A stretch of 12,977 nt of DNA, taken from NCBI GenBank assembly GCA_003663415.1, contig QMZY01000014.1, positions 1 through 12,977 of the forward strand, in the 5' to 3' direction. Positions within the stretch are counted from its first letter, which is position 1. Each line of letters begins with the position of its first letter. The translations under genes were made by a program, and so were the position numbers. Under the pieces are notes generated by a model that saw nothing but the letters and a program-made list of their open reading frames with translations, had not been told where the DNA came from and made no database searches. Origin of the DNA: Candidatus Aenigmatarchaeota archaeon (GTDB lineage: Archaea; Aenigmatarchaeota; Aenigmatarchaeia; QMZP01). Below, one piece after another: positions 8,075 through 12,977 of the stretch.

Positions 8075-8404
8075 ATGAAGTTCGCTTTGGTGTTTTTAAT
8101 TGGGATGTTGGTTTTTGTCAGCGGTTGCGTACAGGTTAAGGAATCAAAGGTTTGTCCGGAATGTCCAAAACCAAACCCCTGGACAAAATGCATTGACGGG
8201 ATTCATTACAGGACAAATTTTAAGTGCGGTCCTGAAACAAACTACGAATGCGTTTCTTACAGGGAATATGGAGCGTGTTGTGCGGAAAACTGGAGCTGTT
8301 CGGAATGGAGCGAATGTCAAAACGGAACACGGACCCGGGTTTGCAGGGATTTGAATAAATGCAACACAAGCCGCATTAAACCAAAGGAAACAAAACCTTG
8401 TTAA
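8075..8404 (+). CDS. cysteine-rich lipoprotein with a thrombospondin-1-like segment
   Basis: A 109-residue secreted protein. Residues 1-17 form a short hydrophobic signal followed by a lipobox-like VSGC, so C18 would be lipid-anchored and the protein displayed on the outer face of the membrane. Thirteen cysteines are present, including pairs C27/C30 and C68/C69 and a C-terminal C109. The last part, WSCSEWSECQNGTRTRVC (73-90), has the W-x-x-W/C-x-x-C-x-x-G-x-x-x-R-x-C look of thrombospondin type 1 repeats, common in surface proteins of DPANN archaea. Extracellular disulfides are likely. Function is unknown; adhesion or cell contact would be a guess. It sits between argS and truD with gaps of 25 and 2 bases and has no clear Shine-Dalgarno. 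Confidence 0.8.
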   Translation: MKFALVFLIGMLVFVSGCVQVKESKVCPECPKPNPWTKCIDGIHYRTNFKCGPETNYECVSYREYGACCAENWSCSEWSECQNGTRTRVCRDLNKCNTSRIKPKETKPC

Positions 8405-8406
8405 GT

Positions 8407-9411
8407 ATGGATTTCAAACTCAAGCAGAAAACAGAGGATTTCTCAGTAAAAGAAGTCATGAACTTGAAGCTTGAAGGGGGCAGGTTTGCATATTACAGGC
8501 TTTTCAAAAAGGGATACACAACACAGAAAGCGGTTGAAATAATTGCGAAAAAAATGGGCGTGAGAACAAAATTCGTAAACTTTTCTGGAAACAAGGACAA
8601 AGATGCTGTAACTGAACAGTATGTTTCTGTTCTTCACGGCAAAAAAATCAACCTTGACCTGGGAAACATCAGGCTTGAATATCTTGGTCAGGGAAGGAAA
8701 AGAATAAATCTGGGCGAACACAAAGGGAATGAATTTGAGATTGTGGTGAGAAACATAACAAAAAAGCCAAAAAAGATTAAATGGTTTGTAAATTATTTTG
8801 ATGTCCAGAGGTTCGGAAAAAATCTGAACAATCAGCTGGTGGGAAAGCTTATCATTCAAAAAAAATTCAGGGAAGCCTGCAAACTTTTGCCGGAAACAAA
8901 GGAGCATTTAGAGAAGCACAAAAACGATTTTGTAGGCGCTTTGCGAACAATTCCAAAAAGAACTTTAAGGCTTCTTTGCAACTCCTATCAATCATATTTG
9001 TGGAACATTATTGTTTCTGAAATCCTGAAAACATACAAGCACAGAGTTCTTGTTTTTCCGTTGGGGAACCTTGCGGTTCCTGCAAGAAAAGTGAAAAACA
9101 GAAAAATATGGGTTCCGGGGTTTTCTTCAGAACTTAATAAAGAAGAAAAGGCTGTCTTAAAAAGAGAGGGTGTAAAAAAGCAGGATTTCAGAGTAAAAGA
9201 AATGCCTGAACTGTTTTTGCCGGGAAACCCGAGGGACATGATAATTGATATCTCTCCAGAGATAGGGAAATTAGAAAGAGACGAACTGAACAAAAACAAA
9301 AAGAAATGCAAAGTAAGATTTTTTCTTCCAAAAGGGTCGTATGCAACTATGGCATTGAAGCACATGTTCATTGGAAAACAAAGTAACAATTCATTTAAAT
9401 CCTCTAATTAA
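8407..9411 (+). CDS. truD: tRNA pseudouridine(13) synthase TruD
   Basis: A 334-residue enzyme that converts uridine 13 of tRNAs to pseudouridine. It starts MDFKLKQKTEDFSVKEV, the usual TruD opening. The catalytic motif is FSGNKDKDAVTEQYV, with D64 of the GxKD motif as the likely nucleophile. Further signatures are NYFDVQRFG (129-137), NSYQSYLWN (192-200) and the C-terminal LPKGSYATMALKHMF (307-321). It is shorter than many archaeal homologues (often 380-420), suggesting a reduced TRUD insertion domain. The ATG at 8407 is 2 bases after the stop of the lipoprotein gene and has no Shine-Dalgarno, so it probably relies on coupling. An upstream TTG at 8398 overlaps the previous gene and is unlikely. 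Confidence 0.95.
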   Translation: MDFKLKQKTEDFSVKEVMNLKLEGGRFAYYRLFKKGYTTQKAVEIIAKKMGVRTKFVNFSGNKDKDAVTEQYVSVLHGKKINLDLGNIRLEYLGQGRKRINLGEHKGNEFEIVVRNITKKPKKIKWFVNYFDVQRFGKNLNNQLVGKLIIQKKFREACKLLPETKEHLEKHKNDFVGALRTIPKRTLRLLCNSYQSYLWNIIVSEILKTYKHRVLVFPLGNLAVPARKVKNRKIWVPGFSSELNKEEKAVLKREGVKKQDFRVKEMPELFLPGNPRDMIIDISPEIGKLERDELNKNKKKCKVRFFLPKGSYATMALKHMFIGKQSNNSFKSSN

Positions 9412-9431
9412 AAAATAAACAGGTGTATATA

Positions 9432-9725
9432 ATGGAAGATATGAACAAAATTATAAAAATTCTTGAAGAACACATGGAAGAGCTTAAAAAAAAATACCAT
9501 GTTAAAGAGCTTAGATTATTTGGATCATTTGTTAGAGGGGAACAAAGAAAAAAAAGCGATGTTGATGTTCTTGTAGAGTTTGAGCAACCAATAGGTTTTT
9601 TTAAGTTTCTTGAGCTTGAAGAATATCTCAGCAAACTCTTGGGTATAAGAGTTGACTTGGTTTCTAAAAAAGCCCTTAAACCAAGGATAGGAAAACATAT
9701 CCTGAAAGAAGCGGTGAGAATATGA
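9432..9725 (+). CDS. mntA: MntA-type nucleotidyltransferase antitoxin
   Basis: A 97-residue minimal nucleotidyltransferase. The active-site motif GSFVRGEQRKKSDVD gives G31, S32, D43 and D45, and RVDLVSKKALKPRIG supplies the third acidic residue D75. In characterised systems MntA inactivates its HEPN partner by adding AMP to a tyrosine. The stop overlaps the next gene's ATG by four bases (ATGA), the usual arrangement for this pair. The ATG at 9432 has a weak GGTG Shine-Dalgarno at 9421-9424. A second ATG at 9441 is possible. Transcription probably starts near the end of truD, where TTTAAAT (9394-9400) could be a TATA box. The gene is complete and no catalytic residue is missing. Confidence 0.9.
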   Translation: MEDMNKIIKILEEHMEELKKKYHVKELRLFGSFVRGEQRKKSDVDVLVEFEQPIGFFKFLELEEYLSKLLGIRVDLVSKKALKPRIGKHILKEAVRI

Positions 9726-10063
9726 AAAGAGATTACTACGATTATATGAACGATATTTTAAACTCTATAAAAGAGATTGAAGATTTTACAAGGAATATGA
9801 ATTTTGATGATTTTGTAAATGATAGAAAAACCGTAAATGCTGTTATAAGGAGCCTTGAAGTTATGGGAGAAGCGGCTAAAAAGATTCCAGAAGAGATAAG
9901 AAAAAGTTACCCTGAAATTCCTTGGAAGAGAATAGCAGGTATGAGAGACAAATTAATCCATGAATATCATGGTGTTGACCTTGAAATTGTGTGGGTGGTT
10001 ATAACAGAGGAAATTCCGCCGCTAAACTCTAAAATAGAAAAAATTTTGTCAGATTTTAAATAA
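9722..10063 (+). CDS. hepT: HepT-type HEPN ribonuclease toxin (DUF86)
   Basis: A 113-residue all-helical HEPN protein. It has the complete RX4HXY motif RDKLIHEY (R75, H80, Y82), plus SLEVMGEAAKKIP (44-56) and PEIPWKRIAGMR (64-75) typical of the DUF86/HepT family. HEPN proteins of this type form dimers with a composite RNase site. One studied HepT trims tRNA 3' ends and is neutralised when its partner MntA adenylylates the motif tyrosine. All of these residues are present, so the pair looks intact. The start overlaps the mntA stop. The T-run TTTTTT about 30 bases after the stop may end the transcript. Confidence 0.92.
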   Translation: MKRDYYDYMNDILNSIKEIEDFTRNMNFDDFVNDRKTVNAVIRSLEVMGEAAKKIPEEIRKSYPEIPWKRIAGMRDKLIHEYHGVDLEIVWVVITEEIPPLNSKIEKILSDFK

Positions 10064-10092
10064 AACACTTTACTGTTGTTCTAAACCATTAA

Positions 10093-10103
10093 TTTTTTAA
10101 AAG
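10093..10103 (+). promoter_or_regulatory. TTTTTTAAAA: possible hepT transcript end and/or TATA box of the acidic gene
   Basis: The T-run could act as a U-tract terminator of mntA-hepT. The same sequence lies about 26 bases before the ATG at 10124, which fits a TATA box for a leaderless acidic-protein gene. A second AT-rich stretch (AATTTAATTTA near 10112-10122) would instead serve the in-frame ATG at 10145. Confidence 0.35.
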
Positions 10104-10123
10104 CTAAAAAAATAATTTAATTT

Positions 10124-10435
10124 ATGGTTGGGGTCTATATGAACATGGATAGTTTTGTTTCTGCGTACGGAATACATAACTTTTTTTCAAGAGTTAGCAA
10201 TGATGATTTTCTGTTTTTTGATTCTTCAGGCAGATCAGGCCTGGAAGACACTGTTTTTTACAAGATTCAAAATTATTGGGAAAATGAAGACGAAGAAGAC
10301 GATGATGAAGATGAAGAAAATGAAGAAAATGATAGGTTTGTTTATCCTGAAGAGCCAACAGAAGATGAGATACAGGAAAAAATTATTTACGGATTCAACT
10401 GGTTATATGAGGAACCGGATGATAAAAATAGGTAA
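10124..10435 (+). CDS. small acidic protein of unknown function
   Basis: A 103-residue protein with no family that I recognise. The N-terminal third is mixed hydrophobic (SFVSAYGIHNFFSRVS). Residues about 53-68 are almost all Asp, Glu and Asn, and the C-terminal part (EEPTEDEIQEKIIYGFNWLYEEP) looks helical and acidic. Such a run suggests a disordered segment that binds basic partners or mimics nucleic acid, but this is only a property and not a function. The start could be 10124, 10139 or 10145; the first fits a leaderless promoter. The last 17 bases overlap the DUF72 gene, whose Shine-Dalgarno lies inside this ORF, so the two are probably coupled. Confidence 0.6.
   Translation: MVGVYMNMDSFVSAYGIHNFFSRVSNDDFLFFDSSGRSGLEDTVFYKIQNYWENEDEEDDDEDEENEENDRFVYPEEPTEDEIQEKIIYGFNWLYEEPDDKNR
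10409..10412 (+). promoter_or_regulatory. Shine-Dalgarno GAGG for the DUF72 gene
   Basis: GAGG stands 6 bases before the ATG at 10419, inside the end of the acidic ORF. It decides the DUF72 start against a long upstream in-frame extension that has no family similarity. Confidence 0.6.
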
Positions 10436-11153
10436 CTGCGGATGGAGCTACCTGAATGCGCAGGATTTTTTTGGTACTGGGTGGAAAGAAAGGTTTAAAA
10501 CAAAGCTTCAGGCGTATGTTTCTCTTTTTGACACTGTTGAAGTAAACTCAACATTTTACAGGCTTCCGAAAACAGAAACAGCCAAGAAGTGGAGGGAGGA
10601 AGCCGATGAGATAAATCCTGATTTTGAATTTACTGTAAAGGTTTCACAGATTATTACGCATTTTGACAGGTTCTCTTCTGAGAAATCCTTATTTGCTTTC
10701 AAACAGATTGAAAAAACAGCAGAGGCTTTAAGAGCAAAGGTTTTATTGTTTCAGTCGCCGGCAAGCTTCAAACCCAGTGAAAAAAACATAGAAAAGGTTA
10801 AAAGGTTTTTTGAGAATATAGAAAGGAGATTTTTGTTTGCATGGGAAGTTAGATGGGAAAGGGACTGGAACAAAGAAACAGTTTCTTCTTTGTTTTCAGA
10901 GCTGAAAATTACTCATTGCGTAGACCCGTTAAGGCAGGAATGTTTTCATTCAGAGAAAATGGTTTATTACAGGCTTCATGGTTTTGGAAAACCGTCTATG
11001 TATAATTATTCTTTTTCTGAACAGGAAATTCAGAACATAAAGAAAAAAATTGTTTCTCAAAACAAACCGGTGTATGTTTTTTTCAATAACGCTGATTGCT
11101 ACAAAAATGCGCTGGAATTGAGAAAAATAACAGAGACAAATATAAACCATTAA
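10419..11153 (+). CDS. DUF72 (YecE-like) TIM-barrel protein
   Basis: A 244-residue protein of the DUF72/COG1801 family, which folds as a TIM barrel; its biochemical activity is not established. Signatures are the N-terminal IKIGNCGWSY (2-11), TVEVNSTFYRLP (39-50), FEFTVKVSQIITH (69-81), LLFQSPASFKP (109-119), FAWEVRW (140-146), YYRLHGFG (183-190) and the C-terminal VYVFFNNADCYKNAL (218-232), all in family order. The length is normal and it appears complete. It overlaps the acidic ORF by 17 bases and is followed by the HD-domain gene after 14 bases. A long in-frame upstream extension is out-of-frame translation of the acidic gene and was not used. Confidence 0.92.
   Translation: MIKIGNCGWSYLNAQDFFGTGWKERFKTKLQAYVSLFDTVEVNSTFYRLPKTETAKKWREEADEINPDFEFTVKVSQIITHFDRFSSEKSLFAFKQIEKTAEALRAKVLLFQSPASFKPSEKNIEKVKRFFENIERRFLFAWEVRWERDWNKETVSSLFSELKITHCVDPLRQECFHSEKMVYYRLHGFGKPSMYNYSFSEQEIQNIKKKIVSQNKPVYVFFNNADCYKNALELRKITETNINH
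11138..11146 (+). promoter_or_regulatory. TATA box of the HD-domain gene
   Basis: AAATATAAA near the end of the DUF72 gene is centred about 26 bases before the ATG at 11168, where no Shine-Dalgarno is seen. This is the same leaderless spacing as at trkH and argS, so the HD gene may have its own promoter in addition to any read-through. Confidence 0.4.
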
Positions 11154-11167
11154 ACCAAACTAAAGAC

Positions 11168-11710
11168 ATGATACCTTCCAAAGAAAAGTGTTTTGAGTTG
11201 TTGAAAAAATACAGGGTTCCTGAAAACATAGTAGCTCATACACTTCAGGTCAACAGAGTTGCAATGTTCCTTGCTAAAAAACTAAAAGAAAAAGGAGAGG
11301 AAATAAACCTTGGGCTTGTTGATGCCGCATCGCTTCTTCATGATCTGGACAAACATATGACACTTAACGAGGATTCCGGTCATGGAAAAAAAGCAGCCGA
11401 GATTCTGGAAAGCCTTGGGTTTGCTGAAGTTGCGCCCATTGTTAGAAAACACATAACAACGGCTGTTCTTCATTCTCCTTTGAAAACATGGGAAGAGAAA
11501 TTGGTTTATTATGCTGATATGCGTGTCAAAGGAAACAAGATTGTAACGGTAGAAGAACGGTTTGAATATTTGAGAGAAAGGTACGGGAAAATGTCTGAAA
11601 AGGCAATGCGAGAAATAAACAAAGCAGAGCCTATTGTAAAAGAAATAGAAAAGGAGATTCTGTCGAAAGCAGGGGTTTCGGAAAAACTGGAAGGTATAGA
11701 TATTAATTAA
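11168..11710 (+). CDS. HD-domain hydrolase
   Basis: A 180-residue protein with a metal-dependent HD phosphohydrolase domain. The motif order is H24 (IVAHTLQVNR), the H58-D59 pair (SLLHDLDKH), H72 and H95 as further candidate metal ligands, and D117 (YYADMRV) as the distal aspartate. The spacing fits small archaeal/bacterial HD proteins that act on phosphoesters or nucleotides. The substrate cannot be read from the sequence. The C-terminal part (125-170) is helical and charged. The gene ends 22 bases before the split tRNA and is in the same direction. An upstream in-frame start (11096) lies inside the DUF72 gene and is unlikely. Confidence 0.88.
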   Translation: MIPSKEKCFELLKKYRVPENIVAHTLQVNRVAMFLAKKLKEKGEEINLGLVDAASLLHDLDKHMTLNEDSGHGKKAAEILESLGFAEVAPIVRKHITTAVLHSPLKTWEEKLVYYADMRVKGNKIVTVEERFEYLRERYGKMSEKAMREINKAEPIVKEIEKEILSKAGVSEKLEGIDIN

Positions 11711-11769
11711 TATTTAGTTATAAAATATTAATGTCGGTGTAGCTCAGCGGTTAGAGCGCTGCGCTCATA

Positions 11770-11806
11770 ACATCGGTTATGAGCATTGAGGTTTCCGATG
11801 AAAGAA
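11770..11806 (+). other. tRNA intron 1, 37 bases, canonical site 37/38
   Basis: Its ends fit a bulge-helix-bulge exactly in spacing. The outer helix is the anticodon stem, with 3-base bulges TA|A and AA|A. The inner helix is CATCGG (11771-11776) with CCGATG (11795-11800). The central 4-bp helix is imperfect: CTCA against AAAG gives only two pairs, so the motif is relaxed. TTATGAGC (11777-11784) is also complementary to GCTCATAA (11763-11770), which contains the anticodon. Confidence 0.75.
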
Positions 11807-11832
11807 ACGCAGAGGTCGCGGGTTCGAATAAC

Positions 11833-11944
11833 CCTTTAGTGCAGGATAAACGCACTAAAGCGTTAACGGAAAAACAGCTGCCGCAAAGCCTTTAGTGCAG
11901 GATAAACGCACTAAAGCGTTAACGGAAAAACAGCTGCCGCAAAG
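11833..11944 (+). repeat. two perfect 56-base tandem repeats inside intron 2
   Basis: Units 11833-11888 and 11889-11944 are identical. Each contains the perfect hairpin CTTTAGTGC/GCACTAAAG (9 bp, 9-base loop), then the palindrome CGTTAACG and a segment ending CAGCTGCCGC. The units are directly joined with no unique spacer, so this is a recent duplication and not a CRISPR array. Confidence 0.95.
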
Positions 11945-12040
11945 CCTTTAGGCCAAGTAAACGGCCTACACACTGCCTGACGGCAGGCGCCACCAGCAAA
12001 GCTGATGGAAGCGTTAACGGAAAAACAGCTGCCGCGAAGG
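11945..12040 (+). repeat. third, diverged copy of the intron repeat with an insertion
   Basis: It begins like the other units (CCTTTAG) and shares the same 25-base element at 12011-12035 (also at 11860-11884 and 11916-11940). The hairpin stem is changed to TAGGCC/GGCCTA (11949-11954 with 11963-11968), so the pairing is kept while the bases differ. An insert carries two more hairpins: CTGCC/GGCAG (11973-11986) and CAGC-AAA-GCTG (11994-12004). Confidence 0.85.
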
Positions 12041-12182
12041 TTTGGCTCGAGCCTTTAGAAAAGGTCGACCAAAAAGAAGCTTAATCCGTCATTTGGAAGG
12101 GTGCTCCGAAAGAACGTCAATCGAAGGTTCAGCTTCGCTTCCAGCAAGATTTTCATCAAATAATTATTTGTGTTTGTACAAA
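12041..12182 (+). other. structured 3' half of intron 2
   Basis: Three structures are visible. First is a long hairpin, TTTGG-c-TCGA-g-CCTTT (12041-12056) pairing with AAAGGTCGACCAAA (12060-12073), 14 bp with two single-base bulges and an AGA loop. Second is TGGAAG (12094-12099) pairing with CTTCCA (12138-12143), enclosing CGAAG/CTTCG (12122-12126 with 12133-12137). Third are the palindromes CAAATAATTATTTG (12157-12170) and TTTGTACAAA (12173-12182). The number and quality of stems suggest selection for RNA structure. Confidence 0.6.
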
Positions 12183-12206
12183 GCGAAAACCCCGCCACCG
12201 ACATTT

Positions 12207-12977
12207 ATGCTGATGTCTATGATAGAAATAAAGTGGGACGGAAAGGAAAGCATGTGGATAGAGAATAAAGAAGATATTGAGAGATTAAAGAAGAATTTTT
12301 TTGGTGAAGAAAAAAACGGAAGGCTTTATCTCAAACCAGAGGAAACGCTTTATATAATGAATTTTATGAACGGAGTCTGTTTTTATAATGATAAAAAAGT
12401 GGAATTCAATGAGATGGCTTCTGTTTTTTCTTTGAAAGAGCCGAGGCTTTTTATAAAATTTAATGCATACAGAGACTGGAGAGACAGGGGATTAATAATC
12501 AAAAGAATATATGAAGTGGGCGAATGGAAGAAAAGGAAAAAGGTGAATTTAAAAAAATATCCGTCAAGACCGCTGGAAAAGAACAGCATAAAAACAGAAG
12601 CTGTGTGGTATCCCGATTCTCTGTTTTCTGTTATTGAAGATGAAAATATAGGTCAGGAACTTTTTATTAACTACTGGTTCGGTCAGTACGGAGTATACAG
12701 GCAGGAAAGAGGAAATCTTCTGAAACTGAATTTTCTTGAAACAGTTTTCCTTTCCAAACACTTTGGTCTAAAAGTAAAAAACACAAAAGGGAAGCAAATG
12801 AGTTATGAAAAAATTTTGAATGAGGTTATGAAAAAAAGAGAATATGCAAAAAGGCTTTATGAAGTGTATGAAGACTGGAGGCTCAGGGGATTTGTGGTGA
12901 AAACAGGCTTTAAGTTTGGTTCCCATTTCAGGATATATTTTCCCGGGGCTTCACCAGCACTCTCGCCAAAGAAAAAA
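12207..12977 (+). CDS. endA: tRNA-splicing endonuclease EndA, C-terminus cut by window end
   Basis: 257 residues are visible without a stop. EndA cuts pre-tRNA at bulge-helix-bulge motifs. Two EndA-like repeats are present. The N-terminal one (about 1-130, with RLYLKPEETLYIMNF and YRDWRDRGLIIKR) lacks active-site residues. The C-terminal one (about 140-257) has LNFLETVFLSKHFGL and YEDWRLRGFVVKTGFKFG, followed by SHFRIYFPG with the likely catalytic Tyr244. The expected His and Lys lie beyond the window. This matches homodimeric two-repeat (alpha-prime) enzymes of about 300 residues, or the first two units of the three-unit ARMAN type. Starts at 12207, 12213 and 12219 are in frame with no Shine-Dalgarno. 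The first is only 3 bases after the tRNA, so the mRNA may arise by tRNA 3' processing. Confidence 0.9.
   Translation, partial: MLMSMIEIKWDGKESMWIENKEDIERLKKNFFGEEKNGRLYLKPEETLYIMNFMNGVCFYNDKKVEFNEMASVFSLKEPRLFIKFNAYRDWRDRGLIIKRIYEVGEWKKRKKVNLKKYPSRPLEKNSIKTEAVWYPDSLFSVIEDENIGQELFINYWFGQYGVYRQERGNLLKLNFLETVFLSKHFGLKVKNTKGKQMSYEKILNEVMKKREYAKRLYEVYEDWRLRGFVVKTGFKFGSHFRIYFPGASPALSPKKK

Larger units (their letters stand above)
11829..12189 (+). other. tRNA intron 2, about 361 bases, T-loop (59/60), structured
   Basis: The T-stem halves GCGGG (11818-11822) and CCCGC (12191-12195) are 368 bases apart. At the junctions TTCG (positions 54-57) pairs perfectly with CGAA (12184-12187), and AA|C forms a 3-base bulge, matching one side of a bulge-helix-bulge. 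The 5' side lacks a clear inner helix (only CTTT 11834-11837 with AAAG 12180-12183), as in relaxed motifs. The interior is visibly more GC-rich than its surroundings, carries tandem repeats and several hairpins, and encodes no evident protein. Confidence 0.65.
11733..12203 (+). tRNA. tRNA with anticodon CAU (probably elongator Met), interrupted by two introns
   Basis: Exon 1 (11733-11769) has acceptor strand GTCGGTG, D-arm GCTC/GAGC, and anticodon stem CTGCG with loop CTCATA (anticodon CAT at 11766-11768). Exon 2 (11807-11828) gives position 38, CGCAG, variable loop AGGTC, T-stem GCGGG and TTCGAA of the T-loop. Exon 3 (12190-12203) supplies C, CCCGC, CACCGAC and discriminator A. Acceptor (7 bp), anticodon (5 bp), D (4 bp) and T (5 bp) stems all pair perfectly, giving a 73-base mature tRNA; CCA is not encoded. 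CTGCG makes an initiator unlikely, as these carry GGG/CCC in that stem. Elongator Met fits best, with tRNA-Ile2 (modified CAU) the alternative. The last junction could shift by one base. Confidence 0.85.

Noticed and set aside
10155..10418. Long N-terminal extension of the DUF72 protein
   Set aside because: It is the out-of-frame reading of the acidic gene (Lys/Met-rich), and a Shine-Dalgarno supports the start at 10419.
11833..12040. Repeats resembling a CRISPR array
   Set aside because: The 56-base units are directly joined, have no unique spacers between them and lie within the span of a tRNA gene. They are better described as tandem duplications in an intron.
11829..12189. Group I self-splicing intron in the tRNA
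   Set aside because: I looked for the conserved P7 elements (GACTA-like and AGTCC-like) and for an internal guide pairing to the 5' exon end and found neither. The TTCG/CGAA junction pairing fits endonuclease splicing better.
11733..12203. tRNA used as an integration site (att) of a mobile element
   Set aside because: No integrase gene and no direct repeat of the tRNA 3' end were seen. The tRNA 3' part is present only once, after the insert.
11829..12206. Box C/D guide RNA inside intron 2
   Set aside because: CTGA and TGATG-like strings occur (near 11977 and 12003), but no properly spaced C-D-C'-D' set with a terminal stem could be found.

Overview
The window looks archaeal, probably from an AT-rich DPANN-type or otherwise small-genome archaeon. 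Four things point that way. The leucyl-tRNA synthetase is of the archaeal/eukaryotic type. TruD and a two-repeat tRNA-splicing endonuclease EndA are present. A tRNA gene is interrupted by introns with bulge-helix-bulge-like junctions. Several genes have a TATA-like box about 25 bases before an ATG, which suggests leaderless mRNAs. A short cysteine-rich lipoprotein with a thrombospondin-1-like segment also fits DPANN archaea, but I cannot name a phylum from sequence alone.

Layout. At 1-5 a minus-strand gene just begins. At 233-1360 (minus) lies a nucleotidyltransferase fused to two HEPN-like helical repeats. It diverges from trkH (1505-2896, K+ channel/transporter subunit). trkH converges with leuS with no base between them. 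leuS is read from the minus strand behind a small unknown gene (5725-6048). From a divergent promoter region argS runs rightward (6301-8049), closely followed by a cysteine-rich lipoprotein gene (8075-8404) and truD (8407-9411). Next comes an MntA/HepT (MNT-HEPN) toxin-antitoxin pair (9432-10063). An acidic small ORF then overlaps a DUF72 gene, followed by an HD-domain hydrolase (11168-11710).

The most striking part is 11733-12203. It reads as a tRNA with anticodon CAU, most likely elongator Met, split by two introns. One is a 37-base intron at the canonical 37/38 site. The other is about 361 bases long in the T-loop (59/60), far longer than usual archaeal tRNA introns. The long one contains perfect 56-base tandem repeats, a 25-base element present three times, and several strong hairpins. 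Three bases after the tRNA end, the gene for the tRNA-splicing endonuclease itself begins (12207 to the window end, incomplete).

Theme: most genes handle tRNA: charging (leuS, argS), modification (truD), splicing (endA) and an interrupted tRNA. The HepT family is also reported to attack tRNA 3' ends. The proximity of the split tRNA to endA suggests shared transcription or feedback, but this is inference.
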